A stretch of 64,000 nucleotides of DNA from Methylomonas sp. MK1 (GTDB lineage: Bacteria; Pseudomonadota; Gammaproteobacteria; Methylococcales; Methylomonadaceae): assembly GCF_000365425.1 (NCBI RefSeq), contig NZ_AQOV01000001.1, positions 3,471,779-3,535,778 of the forward strand. Reading direction: 5' to 3'. The number at the start of each line of letters is the position of its first letter. Within the stretch, counting starts at the first letter, position 1. Of the stretch, positions 53,809 to 63,126 are shown in pieces. The position numbers were made by a program, and so were the translations under genes. The notes beneath the pieces are model-generated. The model searched no databases and had not been told where the DNA came from. It worked only from the letters and a program-made list of their open reading frames with translations.

Positions 53809-53964
53809 GGGCGTTTAATTGACGATGAACAAGGTGGGTAATTATAAACCGCATGCGGTGACAGCTGAATCAAACTCGGGCCAATCAAGTAGGGCAACTA
53901 AAAGCGTAGGGTTATGGCTGGCAAAGCTTATAAAATACCGCATCACTTACAACGCTTGAAAACC

Positions 53965-54531
53965 ATGATAATTCGCGGCCACTACTTGAGCAGCGCTTGC
54001 CAGGTCGCTTCGCCGAACTGCGACGACAGGCCGGACTCCGACGATATTTCGTTGTTGGTAATCCATTGCATCAGCCTGCCTCCGGAACAATTCGCGGGCG
54101 ACTACATCGATGACTTGTTTTGTAACAGGCTGGATCCCAGCGCACATCCTTATTTCCAGGACATATATCAGCTAAAGGTGTCCTCGCATTTGCTGATTCG
54201 CCGGGATGGCAGTATCAGGCAATATGTACCGTTCCACCGCAGGGCCTGGCATGCAGGCGTCTCCAAATACCAAGATCGGGAACGCTGTAACGACTTTTCT
54301 ATTGGTATTGAGCTGGAAGGAGCCATCAGCGTGGCTTACACGGACATTCAATATCGGCGTCTTGCCGATGTATGTAGAAAATTACTGGAAGATTATCCGA
54401 AATTATCGAGCAGGCGCATTGTCGGCCATAGCGACATCGCCCCGGGCCGAAAAACTGACCCTGGACCATATTTCGATTGGCACTACTTTCACAAGTTGCT
54501 GGACTCTTGCGCCGCAAATCCATCACCATAA
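53965..54531 (+). CDS. ampD: 1,6-anhydro-N-acetylmuramyl-L-alanine amidase
   Basis: Cytoplasmic peptidoglycan-recycling amidase that removes the peptide from anhydromuropeptides and so lowers the inducer of AmpC-type regulation. With ATG 53965 the 188-residue sequence aligns end to end with E. coli AmpD. Zinc ligands are H34 (LLVIHCISLPP), the His of IVGHSDIAPGRKTDPG and its Asp. LIRRDGSIRQYVPF, RAWHAGVSKYQDRERCNDFS and IGIELEG are strongly conserved. The frame extends upstream to 53914, but those 17 residues have no counterpart. It converges with the dynamin-like gene at a shared terminator. Confidence 0.95.
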   Translation: MIIRGHYLSSACQVASPNCDDRPDSDDISLLVIHCISLPPEQFAGDYIDDLFCNRLDPSAHPYFQDIYQLKVSSHLLIRRDGSIRQYVPFHRRAWHAGVSKYQDRERCNDFSIGIELEGAISVAYTDIQYRRLADVCRKLLEDYPKLSSRRIVGHSDIAPGRKTDPGPYFDWHYFHKLLDSCAANPSP

Positions 54532-54577
54532 GCGGATGCGCGCAACACAAGCAACAAACTATTAAACTGTGGACAGA

Positions 54578-54600
54578 AAAAGCCGAACTAATCGGCTTTT
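54578..54600. terminator. Bidirectional terminator shared by ampD and the dynamin-like gene
   Basis: AAAAGCCGA, loop ACTAA, TCGGCTTTT: a nine-pair stem whose ends supply T-runs on both strands. The TAG stop of the minus-strand gene (54588-54590) is inside the loop. Confidence 0.85.
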
Positions 54601-56519
54601 ATTTCCAAATGCACAGCTTTAAGGATCTCGAGTAACTCTTGATACTGGACTTGTAGCGGACCCAATTCGCTCTCTAACTGGGCAATGCTTTCGTTGACAT
54701 TGCCTTTGGATTCGTTGATTTTTCTAAGCATAATCAAACGACTTTCGATTTGTTTTTTGTGGTCTTTGATTTGGTGCATCAGCGGGGACAGCACACTATT
54801 GCTCCAGGTGACCGCATCGCGCTGGGCTTGTTGCAAAATGTTTCTCGCCTTCGCAATCAGCGTACCGTATAGCTTATTGACCACTATGCTTTGCTCGGTC
54901 ATCGTGGTTTTGGCGCTATTGCGAAACGCTTCGCCTTCTTCAAAAATCTGCTCCAGCTCAAACTGGTGTTGTTTAATCGAAAACAATTGCGGCTCGATTT
55001 CCTTAAAACCGTATTCGTCCTGAAATTTCTTATGAATAGCCTTGATCAAGCGGCGCGTTTCTTCGGTCATATCGACTGAATCCTGGAGCAAATCGCGCAA
55101 CTCGTCAAACAACCTACGCATGTTCTGTTTCATGCCGTAAGTAGTCAGGCTTTTGCTCATATCGTCTTTAGTGCGCCGAATTATGTCGTCGATTTTTTCT
55201 TTGGCAAACGAATCGATCAACATCTTGGCTTGTACCGCAAACACTTTCCGGCTGGCCTGAAAGTTCTCGATATTAGCCATGTAAGCGTTTTGACGGTCAC
55301 GGGTCTCGGCCATCAATTTGCCGGTCAACTCCTGATTCTCGAAATCGACCTGTTTGAATTCATCGAGCTGCTTTTGCGCGTTGGTAATCTTGGAATCCAT
55401 CAGCTTGACAGACTCACTGACCAGAAAACCGATCTCCTTATCAACCACAGCTTTCAGAATGTCGCGGCGTTGATCAAGAATATCGTCCGACAGATAACTT
55501 TCCAGCAGATTCAGACGACTTTTTTGCAGCAAGGCATCATCGCCTTTCACCTTAGCCAATAGCGCCTGTTTCGCTGAGACCGGAAAAATAACTTCCTTCT
55601 CCAGATTCAGGATCATCGCCGAGGTATCGATTTGCTTTTGAATCGCGGCTTCATAGCCGGTTTCACCGGCCAAATCGTCCCACATCGAGTCGATTTTATT
55701 CATCACCACAGCCAAACCCTGACGCCGGTTACCCCTGGAGCTACAGACGTGGCTTTTCCACATCTCCAGGTCGCTTTTAGTCACACCGGTATCAGCCGCC
55801 AAGACAAAAATAATCGCTTGAGCGCTGGGCAACATGCTTAAGGTTAACTCTGGCTCCGTACCCAAGGCGTTCAAGCCCGGCGTATCCAGAATGCACAAGC
55901 CTTCTTTCAGCAAAGGATGTGGAAAACTGATCATCGCATGCCGCCAACACGGCACTTCCACCGTTTCCGGATTGATAATGCCTTGCTCGGCAGCTTCGCG
56001 TTCGTTCCACAAGCCAAGCTTATCGGCCATTTCCCGAGAAACTTTTTTCGTGGCAATCAACTCTCTAAATGCTTCCTGCATTTGTGTGGGCGACTCGCAA
56101 TTCAATTCGATTTGCGTCCACCGGTCAGGATTACGTTTGTAATCCATCAAGGAAATATCTTCGAGGCGACTCTCGATATTGAGTAATCGAATGTAACTGC
56201 CGCCTTTTTCATCCCAGAACAGCTCGGTAGGTGACATCGTGGTGCGTCCCGGCGATGACGGCAACAAGCGCACGCCCGTTTCAGCAAAAAACAGCGCGTT
56301 GATTAACTCGGTTTTACCTCTGGAAAACTCCGCCACAAACGCTAAGGTGACTCGATCGTTGTGTAATCCTTGCAATATATTTAACAACGTATCAGTACTT
56401 TGTGGATCACTGAAGCGATAACGATTGCGCCAGTCCCGATACAATTCGATACCCTGAATCAGTTGTTCGCGCCAATGCGTGTATTCGTGCAACTGTTCTT
56501 TAAATTCCAGATTTCTCAT
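54588..56519 (-). CDS. Dynamin-family GTPase-like protein
   Basis: A 643-residue bacterial dynamin-like protein. The P-loop is AEFSRGKT (63-70), with alanine where the usual first glycine stands. G2 is the GRTTMSPTE threonine region, G3 is LDTPGLNALG (212-220), and G4 is MNKID (273-277). After the GTPase domain comes a long helical stalk (about 330-600) with coiled-coil stretches such as KITNAQKQLDEFKQVDFENQ and HKKQIESRLIMLRK. No clear membrane paddle helix is seen. Relatives remodel membranes or act in stress or phage response; nothing here fixes the role. It ends within a terminator loop. Confidence 0.84.
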   Translation of the reverse strand: MRNLEFKEQLHEYTHWREQLIQGIELYRDWRNRYRFSDPQSTDTLLNILQGLHNDRVTLAFVAEFSRGKTELINALFFAETGVRLLPSSPGRTTMSPTELFWDEKGGSYIRLLNIESRLEDISLMDYKRNPDRWTQIELNCESPTQMQEAFRELIATKKVSREMADKLGLWNEREAAEQGIINPETVEVPCWRHAMISFPHPLLKEGLCILDTPGLNALGTEPELTLSMLPSAQAIIFVLAADTGVTKSDLEMWKSHVCSSRGNRRQGLAVVMNKIDSMWDDLAGETGYEAAIQKQIDTSAMILNLEKEVIFPVSAKQALLAKVKGDDALLQKSRLNLLESYLSDDILDQRRDILKAVVDKEIGFLVSESVKLMDSKITNAQKQLDEFKQVDFENQELTGKLMAETRDRQNAYMANIENFQASRKVFAVQAKMLIDSFAKEKIDDIIRRTKDDMSKSLTTYGMKQNMRRLFDELRDLLQDSVDMTEETRRLIKAIHKKFQDEYGFKEIEPQLFSIKQHQFELEQIFEEGEAFRNSAKTTMTEQSIVVNKLYGTLIAKARNILQQAQRDAVTWSNSVLSPLMHQIKDHKKQIESRLIMLRKINESKGNVNESIAQLESELGPLQVQYQELLEILKAVHLEIKAD

Positions 56520-56621
56520 GGCTCGCCTTTGTTCCGACTGTACTCAATATAAGGGGCAAATTGTAACGGCTAAGTGTAGACCAATAATCCATAAGCAAAA
56601 GCCTAAGGCACGCATGACTAC

Positions 56622-57260
56622 TCAAATTCCGTACTGCTGTCGATAGGCCTGAATAATAGCCAACTTATCAGCCGAACCGTTCTGTTGGGAAATAAACTCA
56701 ATGATGTCGGCCAAGCAGATTATCGCCAACACCGGAATGCCGAATTGCGCCGACACTTCCTGGACGGCCGACAATTCATTCTGACCTTTTTCCTGACGAT
56801 CCAACGCAATTACCACACCTGCAACCGTCGCACCGGCGGCATTGATAATCTCCACTGATTCGCGCACCGACGTACCTGCAGTAATCACATCATCCAGAAT
56901 CCAGACTTTGCCTTGCAGGGGCGCGCCGACCAATACGCCGCCTTCGCCATGATCCTTGGCTTCTTTGCGGTTAAACGCAAACGGAATATCGCGCTGCAAG
57001 CGGGAATAGGCAATCGAGGTGGTACTGACCAAGGGGATGCCTTTATAAGCCGGCCCGTACAATACATCGACCTCGACACCGGCGCTAATCAGCGCCTGCG
57101 CATAAAACTGCCCTAATTTATCCAGCTGAGCGCCGCTGTTGAATAGGCCGGTATTAAAGAAATAAGGACTGATTCGTCCGGACTTTAAATGAAATTCGCC
57201 AAACTTTAATACGCCGCAATCCAAAGCGTACTGAATAAACTGTTTTTGGTAATCGAGCAT
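56622..57260 (-). CDS. pyrE: Orotate phosphoribosyltransferase
   Basis: Fifth step of UMP synthesis: joins orotate and PRPP. The 212-residue length is normal. The PRPP-binding motif [16 protein letters not shown] is at about 117-132, preceded by [19 protein letters not shown] and [20 protein letters not shown], the catalytic loop. N-terminal [19 protein letters not shown] is typical. pyrF, the next enzyme, is 53 kb away in this window. It lies between the dynamin-like gene and hemW, with about 50 bases to hemW. Confidence 0.96.
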   Translation of the reverse strand: MLDYQKQFIQYALDCGVLKFGEFHLKSGRISPYFFNTGLFNSGAQLDKLGQFYAQALISAGVEVDVLYGPAYKGIPLVSTTSIAYSRLQRDIPFAFNRKEAKDHGEGGVLVGAPLQGKVWILDDVITAGTSVRESVEIINAAGATVAGVVIALDRQEKGQNELSAVQEVSAQFGIPVLAIICLADIIEFISQQNGSADKLAIIQAYRQQYGI

Positions 57261-57308
57261 TTTGGAGTGTTACAAATCTAAAATGAAAGCAATTATACCC
57301 GCGCGTGT

Positions 57309-58439
57309 TTAATCGATGAACTTTTCTAGGACTATGTCCAGAAAATCCCAACCTTTTTCGCTACAGCTATAGACCAAGCCATCCCGGTGCATTAGACCTT
57401 GGGCGAGACAGCGGGATAAATTAGGCTCCAAGCTATCTGCCGCCAATCCGGTAGTCAGTTCAAAATCCTTCAGACTAAAGCCCTTCTTTAGTCGCAATTG
57501 GTTCATCAGAAACTCTAACGGCAATTGTGCGACCTCAATCGCTTCGCATTGTGATCGACCGGGTTGCGATAAATACTGTTCCGGGCTTCTCGGCTTAACC
57601 GTGCGCATTATCTCATCCGGCAAGGCGCGACTGATTTTGCCGTGCGCGCCGGCGCCTATCCCCAGATAATCGCCAAATTGCCAGTAATTGCGATTATGTC
57701 GGGATTGCTTGTCGGGTTTTGCATACGCAGACACTTCGTACTGCTGGTAACCGTTTTCCGCCAACAGTTGCTGGCAGCGCTTTTGCGCGGCGAATATCAC
57801 GTCGTCTTCCGGCAATTTCGGCGGAAACTTATAAAAATACGTATTGGGTTCCAGCGTCAGTTGGTAAAAGGAAATATGGGTTGGAGCCAAGCTAATGGCA
57901 ATTTCCACATCGCTCAAGGCCTCGCTCTCGCTCTGATCCGGCAAACCGAACATCAAATCCAGATTGAAATTATCAAACCCGGCTTTACCGGCGATGTCCA
58001 CCGCAACCATGGCTTCGGCGGCGGAATGCACCCGTCCTAATGTCTGCAAATGCCGATCCTGAAAGCTTTGAATTCCTATCGATAGGCGATTAATGCCTAA
58101 AGCCCGAAACTCATGAAATTTTGCGCTTTCGAAGGTACCTGGATTGGCTTCCAATGTGATTTCGCACTGTTCGTCAACAGGTAATGACTGCCTGACTCCG
58201 GCCAACAAACGGTCTAACGCTTCAGGCGAAAACAAGCTAGGCGTGCCACCCCCCATAAATATACTGTTGATGCTTCGTTGCCCACCCAGCAATTCTAAAT
58301 CAGCGTGCAGGTCGGTCAGCAAGGCATCGATGTAAGCTTGTTCTGGAATCGGTTTTTTAACGGCGTGGGAATTGAAGTCGCAATACGGGCATTTCTGGAT
58401 GCACCAGGGAAAATGGACATAAAGACTCAGCGGTAACAA
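57309..58439 (-). CDS. hemW: Radical SAM heme chaperone HemW
   Basis: A radical SAM protein that transfers heme, often misannotated as coproporphyrinogen oxidase. With the TTG start at 58439 it has 376 residues, and the cluster cysteines are C13, C17 and C20 in PWCIQKCPYCDFNSHAV. GGGTPSLF, EANPGTFE and the HemW-specific SRHNRNYWQFGDYLGIGAGAH (heme-binding HNxxYW) follow. I prefer TTG 58439 because AAGG lies nine bases upstream and the family begins just there. The GTG at 58484 would add 15 residues that overlap the gloA end. Confidence 0.92.
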   Translation of the reverse strand: MLPLSLYVHFPWCIQKCPYCDFNSHAVKKPIPEQAYIDALLTDLHADLELLGGQRSINSIFMGGGTPSLFSPEALDRLLAGVRQSLPVDEQCEITLEANPGTFESAKFHEFRALGINRLSIGIQSFQDRHLQTLGRVHSAAEAMVAVDIAGKAGFDNFNLDLMFGLPDQSESEALSDVEIAISLAPTHISFYQLTLEPNTYFYKFPPKLPEDDVIFAAQKRCQQLLAENGYQQYEVSAYAKPDKQSRHNRNYWQFGDYLGIGAGAHGKISRALPDEIMRTVKPRSPEQYLSQPGRSQCEAIEVAQLPLEFLMNQLRLKKGFSLKDFELTTGLAADSLEPNLSRCLAQGLMHRDGLVYSCSEKGWDFLDIVLEKFID

Positions 58440-58450
58440 CTCGATAGACC

Positions 58451-58891
58451 TTACCACACGCCAAGGTTGGGCATGGAGGCCCACGGCTCTTGCGGCGGCA
58501 AAGCTTGGCCTTTTTGTAACAATTCGATAGAGATTTGGTCTGGCGAGCGCAGAAAAGCCATATGTCCATCACGCGGCGGCCGGTTAATCGCTACTCCTTT
58601 AGCCATTAAGTCTTGGCAAACCGCATAAATATCGTCCACTTCGAAGGCTAAATGCCCGAAATTACGGCCACCGCCGTAATCCTCCGTATCCCAGTTGTAA
58701 GTCAGCTCCAGTAATGGCGCGTCAACCGCTACAGCGGTTTGCCGGTCGCCAGGTGCAGCGAGATACACCAAGGTAAAACGTCCGGTTTCGCTTTCCATGC
58801 GCCGCACTTCAATTAAGCCCAATTTATTGCAATAAAAATCCAGCGATTCGGCAAGATTCTTTACCCGAACCATGGTGTGTAAATAACGCAT
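58451..58891 (-). CDS. gloA: Lactoylglutathione lyase (glyoxalase I)
   Basis: Isomerises the methylglyoxal-glutathione adduct to S-lactoylglutathione. The 146-residue protein from ATG 58891 aligns with E. coli GloA. Metal ligands are H5 (RYLHTMVRV), E62 (LLELTYNWD), H80 (NFGHLAFEV) and E123 (ISIELLQK). [14 protein letters not shown] and [13 protein letters not shown] are further family blocks. The frame is open for 50 more codons upstream but those lack any similarity. It precedes hemW by about 11 bases and may be cotranscribed with it. Confidence 0.9.
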   Translation of the reverse strand: MRYLHTMVRVKNLAESLDFYCNKLGLIEVRRMESETGRFTLVYLAAPGDRQTAVAVDAPLLELTYNWDTEDYGGGRNFGHLAFEVDDIYAVCQDLMAKGVAINRPPRDGHMAFLRSPDQISIELLQKGQALPPQEPWASMPNLGVW

Positions 58892-59166
58892 ATTTGCCGC
58901 CCCAGAAAATAAAAGCGCGATTATGAACGAGTCGGCGGTGGAGAATAAAGTTTCCTGATCAATAACAGGCTTCCGCTCAACCAAGAAACCCCGCCATGCC
59001 CGCCATCCAGGGCCATCGATAGCAAGCTTCGAACTATCCATGCGGCCTGGATTTCGGTATTCGCTGCCAAAATGACGATTTCAAGGATGGGGCAGCGTAC
59101 ACTTGAAGCGGCTTGCTGATCAGGTAACGTTATACTCGCAAGCCAGACGAGCTCGCAGCAACCCAA

Positions 59167-59997
59167 TTAATCCAAAGCTTTGCGATACACCGACGGCATG
59201 ATGGTTTGCAGTTCGGTTTTCATACCACTTAACGACTCAGAATGGCTAATGAAAAAATAGCCGCCTGGACGCAGGTACTTAACAATTTTGTCCAGCAGGC
59301 GTTGCTTGGTTTCAATATCAAAGTAAATCATTACGTTACGTAAAAAGATCACGTCGAAGCTACCCAGGTCTGGCAACGTTCCAATCAAATTGGCATATTC
59401 GAACTTAACGCGACTGCGTAGCTCAGGCGCCACCAGCAAAAAACCGTCATATTGCCCCGTCCCTTTCAGACAATACTTTTTCAGCAAAATTTGGGGGATT
59501 TTTTCTGCGGCATTACTGGGGTACAAACCCCGCCGGGCTTTTTCTAAAATCCGCGTGGAGATATCAGTCCCGATAATATCCCATTGCCGGGATCTCAAAT
59601 ACTCCGCCAATAGCATCGCCAGCGTGTAAGCTTCCTCGCCGCTAGAGCTGGCCGCGCTCCAAACCCGAAACGGCTTGGCCGCGGAGTGCTGCGGCAAAAT
59701 CTTTTCAACCACATAATCGAAATGCTTGGATTCGCGGAAAAAATAGGTTTCATTGGTGGTTAGCAAATCGATAGCCATCGTCGTTTCATTTTCGAATCCC
59801 GGCTTACCGAATTGCCGAAAATACTCGCCATAGCTATCGATGCCATGATGACGCAAACGCTTCTCCAAACGTCCCATCACCATGGCCTGCTTACTATCGT
59901 TTAAGACAATACCAGCGTGCTTGTAAAGATAGTCTCTGATCCAGGCAAACTCTTGCTTATGCAATATCGGCGCGCCGACACGATGGATTGACGACAC
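59167..59997 (-). CDS. cheR: Chemotaxis protein methyltransferase CheR
   Basis: Methylates receptor glutamates with S-adenosylmethionine. The 276-residue sequence has the N-terminal all-helical domain (FAWIRDYLYKHAGIVLNDSK), the SAM motif VWSAASSSGEEAYTLAML, FDVIFLRNVMIYFD and YFFISHSESLSG. The beta-subdomain segment CLKGTGQYDGFLLV aligns with the E. coli region that holds receptor C-terminal pentapeptides. It is the last gene of the minus-strand chemotaxis cluster. No cheA, cheY or cheB is visible; they may lie beyond the right edge or elsewhere. Confidence 0.93.
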   Translation of the reverse strand: MSSIHRVGAPILHKQEFAWIRDYLYKHAGIVLNDSKQAMVMGRLEKRLRHHGIDSYGEYFRQFGKPGFENETTMAIDLLTTNETYFFRESKHFDYVVEKILPQHSAAKPFRVWSAASSSGEEAYTLAMLLAEYLRSRQWDIIGTDISTRILEKARRGLYPSNAAEKIPQILLKKYCLKGTGQYDGFLLVAPELRSRVKFEYANLIGTLPDLGSFDVIFLRNVMIYFDIETKQRLLDKIVKYLRPGGYFFISHSESLSGMKTELQTIMPSVYRKALD

Positions 59998-60057
59998 TCT
60001 ATACTCCTATTTGTAGCGTATACACATCAACTCTCCCAATAATACGGCTGCTTGTAC

Positions 60058-61980
60058 TTAAAACCGCTCGAAGTGATTAAGATCGAATTCCGGTTCGTTG
60101 TTTTCGTGGAATTTCGGTTTTTTTGTGTACAGGGTTTTTTTCGTGGTTTGCCGACGATTCGAGTACGCAACTCTCTGGCTTGGCGATTGCTCGCCCGTCA
60201 TCCTAAAAAAGCTCATCAAAAGTTGTAATTGTTCGGATTGTCCGGTCATTTCTTCGGCTGTTGCCGCCAATTCTTCGCTTGCAGAGGCATTTTGCTGTGT
60301 CAGCTGACTCATCTGACTCATAGCGGTGTTAATCTGACCTGCACCTGCCGATTGCTCCTGAGACGCGGCGGCGATTTCCTGCACTAAATCAGAGGTTTTG
60401 GCGATACTCGGTACGATCGCATCCAGCAGCTTGCCGGCGCTTTCAGCCGTCATTACGCTGTTTTCCGCCAATTCACCGATTTCCTGCGCGGCTATTTGAC
60501 TCCGCTCGGCGAGTTTGCGGACTTCCGCCGCGACCACTGCAAACCCCTTGCCGTGGTCGCCCGCCCGCGCCGCTTCTATAGCGGCGTTTAAGGCCAGCAT
60601 ATTGGTTTGATAGGCGATGTCGTCAATGATGCCGATTTTGCTGGCGATTAGTTTCATGGCCGAGACGGTGTGCTTAACTGCCTCGCCACCTGCGATGGCT
60701 TCCCGAGATGCTTGACTTGCCATGCCTTCTGTAATCCTGGCGTTTTCGGCATTCTGATTAACACTAGCTGCCATTTCTTCGATACTGGCACTGGATTCAT
60801 CGACACTTGCGGCTTGCTCACTCGCCGACTGCGCGAGGGATTGGGACGTAGAACTGATTTGTTCGGACGCGTTCAACAACTCACCGGCCGAGGACGTCAC
60901 TTCGCTGACTATCTTCGACAAAGCTTCAACGGTGCCGTTTATGCCGTCTTTGGTTTCGCCGAACAAACCAGGATAGGCCTTGATTATGGTTTGCGACAAG
61001 TCGCCATTCGCCAGCGCACCGGCCACCCTGCTAATGTCCTGCAATGCAACTTCGGTCGTATCGGTCAGCTGGTTTAATAACTGGGCAATTTGCAGATCGC
61101 TACCTTGCTTGCTGTCCAAACTCATCTTGGTACTAAAATCGCCATTCACCGCATCCTCCACTATCATGCGAATTTCGGCAACATTACTACCCAGCCTGGT
61201 TTGCATGGCTTTTAATCCCAATAAAACCTGACTGGCCTCGTCTTCGCCTTCGGCGTCAATCACCGAATTCAATTGCCCATTGGAGATTTTGTCAAATACC
61301 GCTATTGCCTGTGCCAGCGGCCGGGTGATCGACCTTGTGACCACGATACCCAACCAAATCAGAATAGCTATCGCACCTGCCAGTAAGCCAACTGTAACAA
61401 TTTGAGCGGATTCAAAACGGCTGACGCCAGCCTTGTATTCGCTCTCTGTCATGGTTAGTAGTTGATTTTTTAGCGCTTCCAAATGGTCGTCGACCGGTTG
61501 ATAGGAACTTTCAACAAGCCCGGCCAGCTTTCCTGCCTCGCCCATCCGACCGGTATGCAAGGCTTCAAGCCCAGGTGTCATGACAGTGGCATTGAATTTT
61601 TCATGAGTGTCGTTAAAACGTTCTGCAAGTATTTTTTCATCAGGAGTTAGGGATGAAGTGATGTATTTCTTCCATCTATCCTTGATTTCAGCGCTATTTT
61701 TTTCAATGGTTTTTAACGTTTCAGAGTTGCTCTCTGAACTTGACTTATTTTTTGACATTTCGTCGAGTATTGCCTTTATCTCATTTGCGTTGTCGCCAAG
61801 AAGCTCATTCATGACCGCCAAATTCTGTAATGGCTGCATCCTATTTTCGTAGACAGTTTTTAAGCTTTGCTGGCTGCTGTTTAATCCTACCAAGCCCTGC
61901 ACTGCCAATATCGCCGCAACTAACACACCCAGACCAATCATGCCGGCCAAACGGGTTCCGATTTTGAGTTTAAGTAACAT
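60058..61980 (-). CDS. Methyl-accepting chemotaxis protein
   Basis: A 640-residue membrane receptor. Helix 1 is at about 11-31, a periplasmic four-helix-bundle sensor lies at about 32-190, helix 2 at about 192-213, then HAMP (from about 215) and a second HAMP-like stretch to about 370. The signalling tip is [20 protein letters not shown] with [20 protein letters not shown]. Methylation helices flank it. The chain ends in a basic linker and FDLNHFERF. The start codon overlaps the PAS gene by 11 bases. The ligand is unknown. Confidence 0.93.
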   Translation of the reverse strand: MLLKLKIGTRLAGMIGLGVLVAAILAVQGLVGLNSSQQSLKTVYENRMQPLQNLAVMNELLGDNANEIKAILDEMSKNKSSSESNSETLKTIEKNSAEIKDRWKKYITSSLTPDEKILAERFNDTHEKFNATVMTPGLEALHTGRMGEAGKLAGLVESSYQPVDDHLEALKNQLLTMTESEYKAGVSRFESAQIVTVGLLAGAIAILIWLGIVVTRSITRPLAQAIAVFDKISNGQLNSVIDAEGEDEASQVLLGLKAMQTRLGSNVAEIRMIVEDAVNGDFSTKMSLDSKQGSDLQIAQLLNQLTDTTEVALQDISRVAGALANGDLSQTIIKAYPGLFGETKDGINGTVEALSKIVSEVTSSAGELLNASEQISSTSQSLAQSASEQAASVDESSASIEEMAASVNQNAENARITEGMASQASREAIAGGEAVKHTVSAMKLIASKIGIIDDIAYQTNMLALNAAIEAARAGDHGKGFAVVAAEVRKLAERSQIAAQEIGELAENSVMTAESAGKLLDAIVPSIAKTSDLVQEIAAASQEQSAGAGQINTAMSQMSQLTQQNASASEELAATAEEMTGQSEQLQLLMSFFRMTGEQSPSQRVAYSNRRQTTKKTLYTKKPKFHENNEPEFDLNHFERF

Positions 61981-62458
61981 GTTTTTTTATTCTCCAAGTT
62001 AAATTGGCTTTGACGACTCTACCTTGATAAATGCGCAAACCTTTGGCTTTGCCCTCGCGAAACAAAAGGTAAGCCTGCCCGGCGGCTTCGATTTGCTCGC
62101 GCGTCGGTTTGTGACGAATCGACATGTACGTTATGACTTTGCCGTTATCGAAAATGGGCGTGGCATTTGCTACTACCCAATAGTAATCGCCATTTTTACA
62201 ACGATTCTTGACCAAACCGGCCCAGGGCCGGCCGGCTTTTAGATTCTCCCAAAGATCGGCATAAGCCTCTGAAGGCATATCCGGATGGCGCACGACGTTA
62301 TGCGGCTTGCCAAGCAACTCTGCTGCTGAAAAGCCACTGATTTTGACAAAGGTATGATTGATTAGGGCGATATTGCCGTTTAAATCGGTTTTGGAAAAAA
62401 TCAGCTCATCGTCGCCAAGCTCGACCTCATGCTGGGTAACCGGTTGATTATTTCTCAT
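61970..62458 (-). CDS. Aer-like PAS-domain protein
   Basis: A 162-residue soluble protein from ATG 62458. A single PAS domain spans about 12-120: [60 protein letters not shown] and [10 protein letters not shown], close to the FAD-binding PAS of Aer receptors. The C-terminal ~40 residues are helical and basic. In Aer the PAS is fused to a receptor body; here the receptor gene follows at once with an 11-base overlap, as if the two halves were split or cooperate. FAD binding is inferred from family. Confidence 0.85.
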   Translation of the reverse strand: MRNNQPVTQHEVELGDDELIFSKTDLNGNIALINHTFVKISGFSAAELLGKPHNVVRHPDMPSEAYADLWENLKAGRPWAGLVKNRCKNGDYYWVVANATPIFDNGKVITYMSIRHKPTREQIEAAGQAYLLFREGKAKGLRIYQGRVVKANLTWRIKKHVT

Positions 62459-62562
62459 GAAATCGGGTCCTTTGCGAATGGCCAATTAAAAAATAGACTA
62501 CTCGGCTAGCAGGGCCTTGCAGGGCTAACAACATATCGAAAAGCTCGGCTCGTACGGTCTGG

Positions 62563-63117
62563 CTACTCAAACTGCGCGTGTCGTTCATGGCCCACTTTAC
62601 TTAACGCAGCCATTTCATCCACGGACAGTACCTTGCTGACGTTTAACAAAATAACAAAGCGGCCATTCCGTTTGGCCATGCCGTTAATAAAGTCAGGTCT
62701 AATCCCCGCCCCAAAACTTGGCGGCGGCTCGATGTCCTGTTGACTGATTTCGACCACTTCGTTGACTGCATCCACGATGATCCCCAGATCCTGGGATACG
62801 CCATCCTCAGTTTCGCTGGCGGTTTCGACGATAACGATACCGGTGCGCTTGGCAACAGGCGTCGATCCCTTACCGAAGCGCGCCAGCAAATCCACCACCG
62901 GCACCACGCTACCGCGCAGATTAATCACGCCGCGCACAAACACCGGCATCATAGGTACTTCGGTAAGATTGCCGTAATCGATGATTTCCTTACTACTCAA
63001 AATGCCTAGTGCGTAAAGCTCGCCCCCAAGGGTAAAGGTTAAGTATTGACCCGCCAGCGCAGTCTGTTTGCTCTGCGCAGCCGGTAATTTTTCCTGAGTT
63101 GTTGCAAGTTCTGTCAT
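62563..63117 (-). CDS. cheW: Chemotaxis coupling protein CheW
   Basis: The scaffold protein linking receptors to the CheA kinase. The 184-residue sequence has a ~20-residue N-terminal tail, then the CheW fold: QYLTFTLGGELYALGILSSK, EVPMMPVFVRGVINLRGSVV with the conserved arginine and NLRG, PVVDLLARFGK and LGIIVDAVNEVVEIS. The terminal part, FINGMAKRNGRFVILLNVSK, is typical. It lies between the PAS gene and the second receptor gene, on the same strand and nine bases after the latter's stop. Confidence 0.95.
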   Translation of the reverse strand: MTELATTQEKLPAAQSKQTALAGQYLTFTLGGELYALGILSSKEIIDYGNLTEVPMMPVFVRGVINLRGSVVPVVDLLARFGKGSTPVAKRTGIVIVETASETEDGVSQDLGIIVDAVNEVVEISQQDIEPPPSFGAGIRPDFINGMAKRNGRFVILLNVSKVLSVDEMAALSKVGHERHAQFE

Positions 63118-63126
63118 GGCCCGCTC

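Noticed and set aside
57309..58439. Oxygen-independent coproporphyrinogen oxidase (HemN)
   Set aside because: Length about 376 and the HNRNYW heme-binding motif identify HemW; the N-terminal features of HemN are missing.
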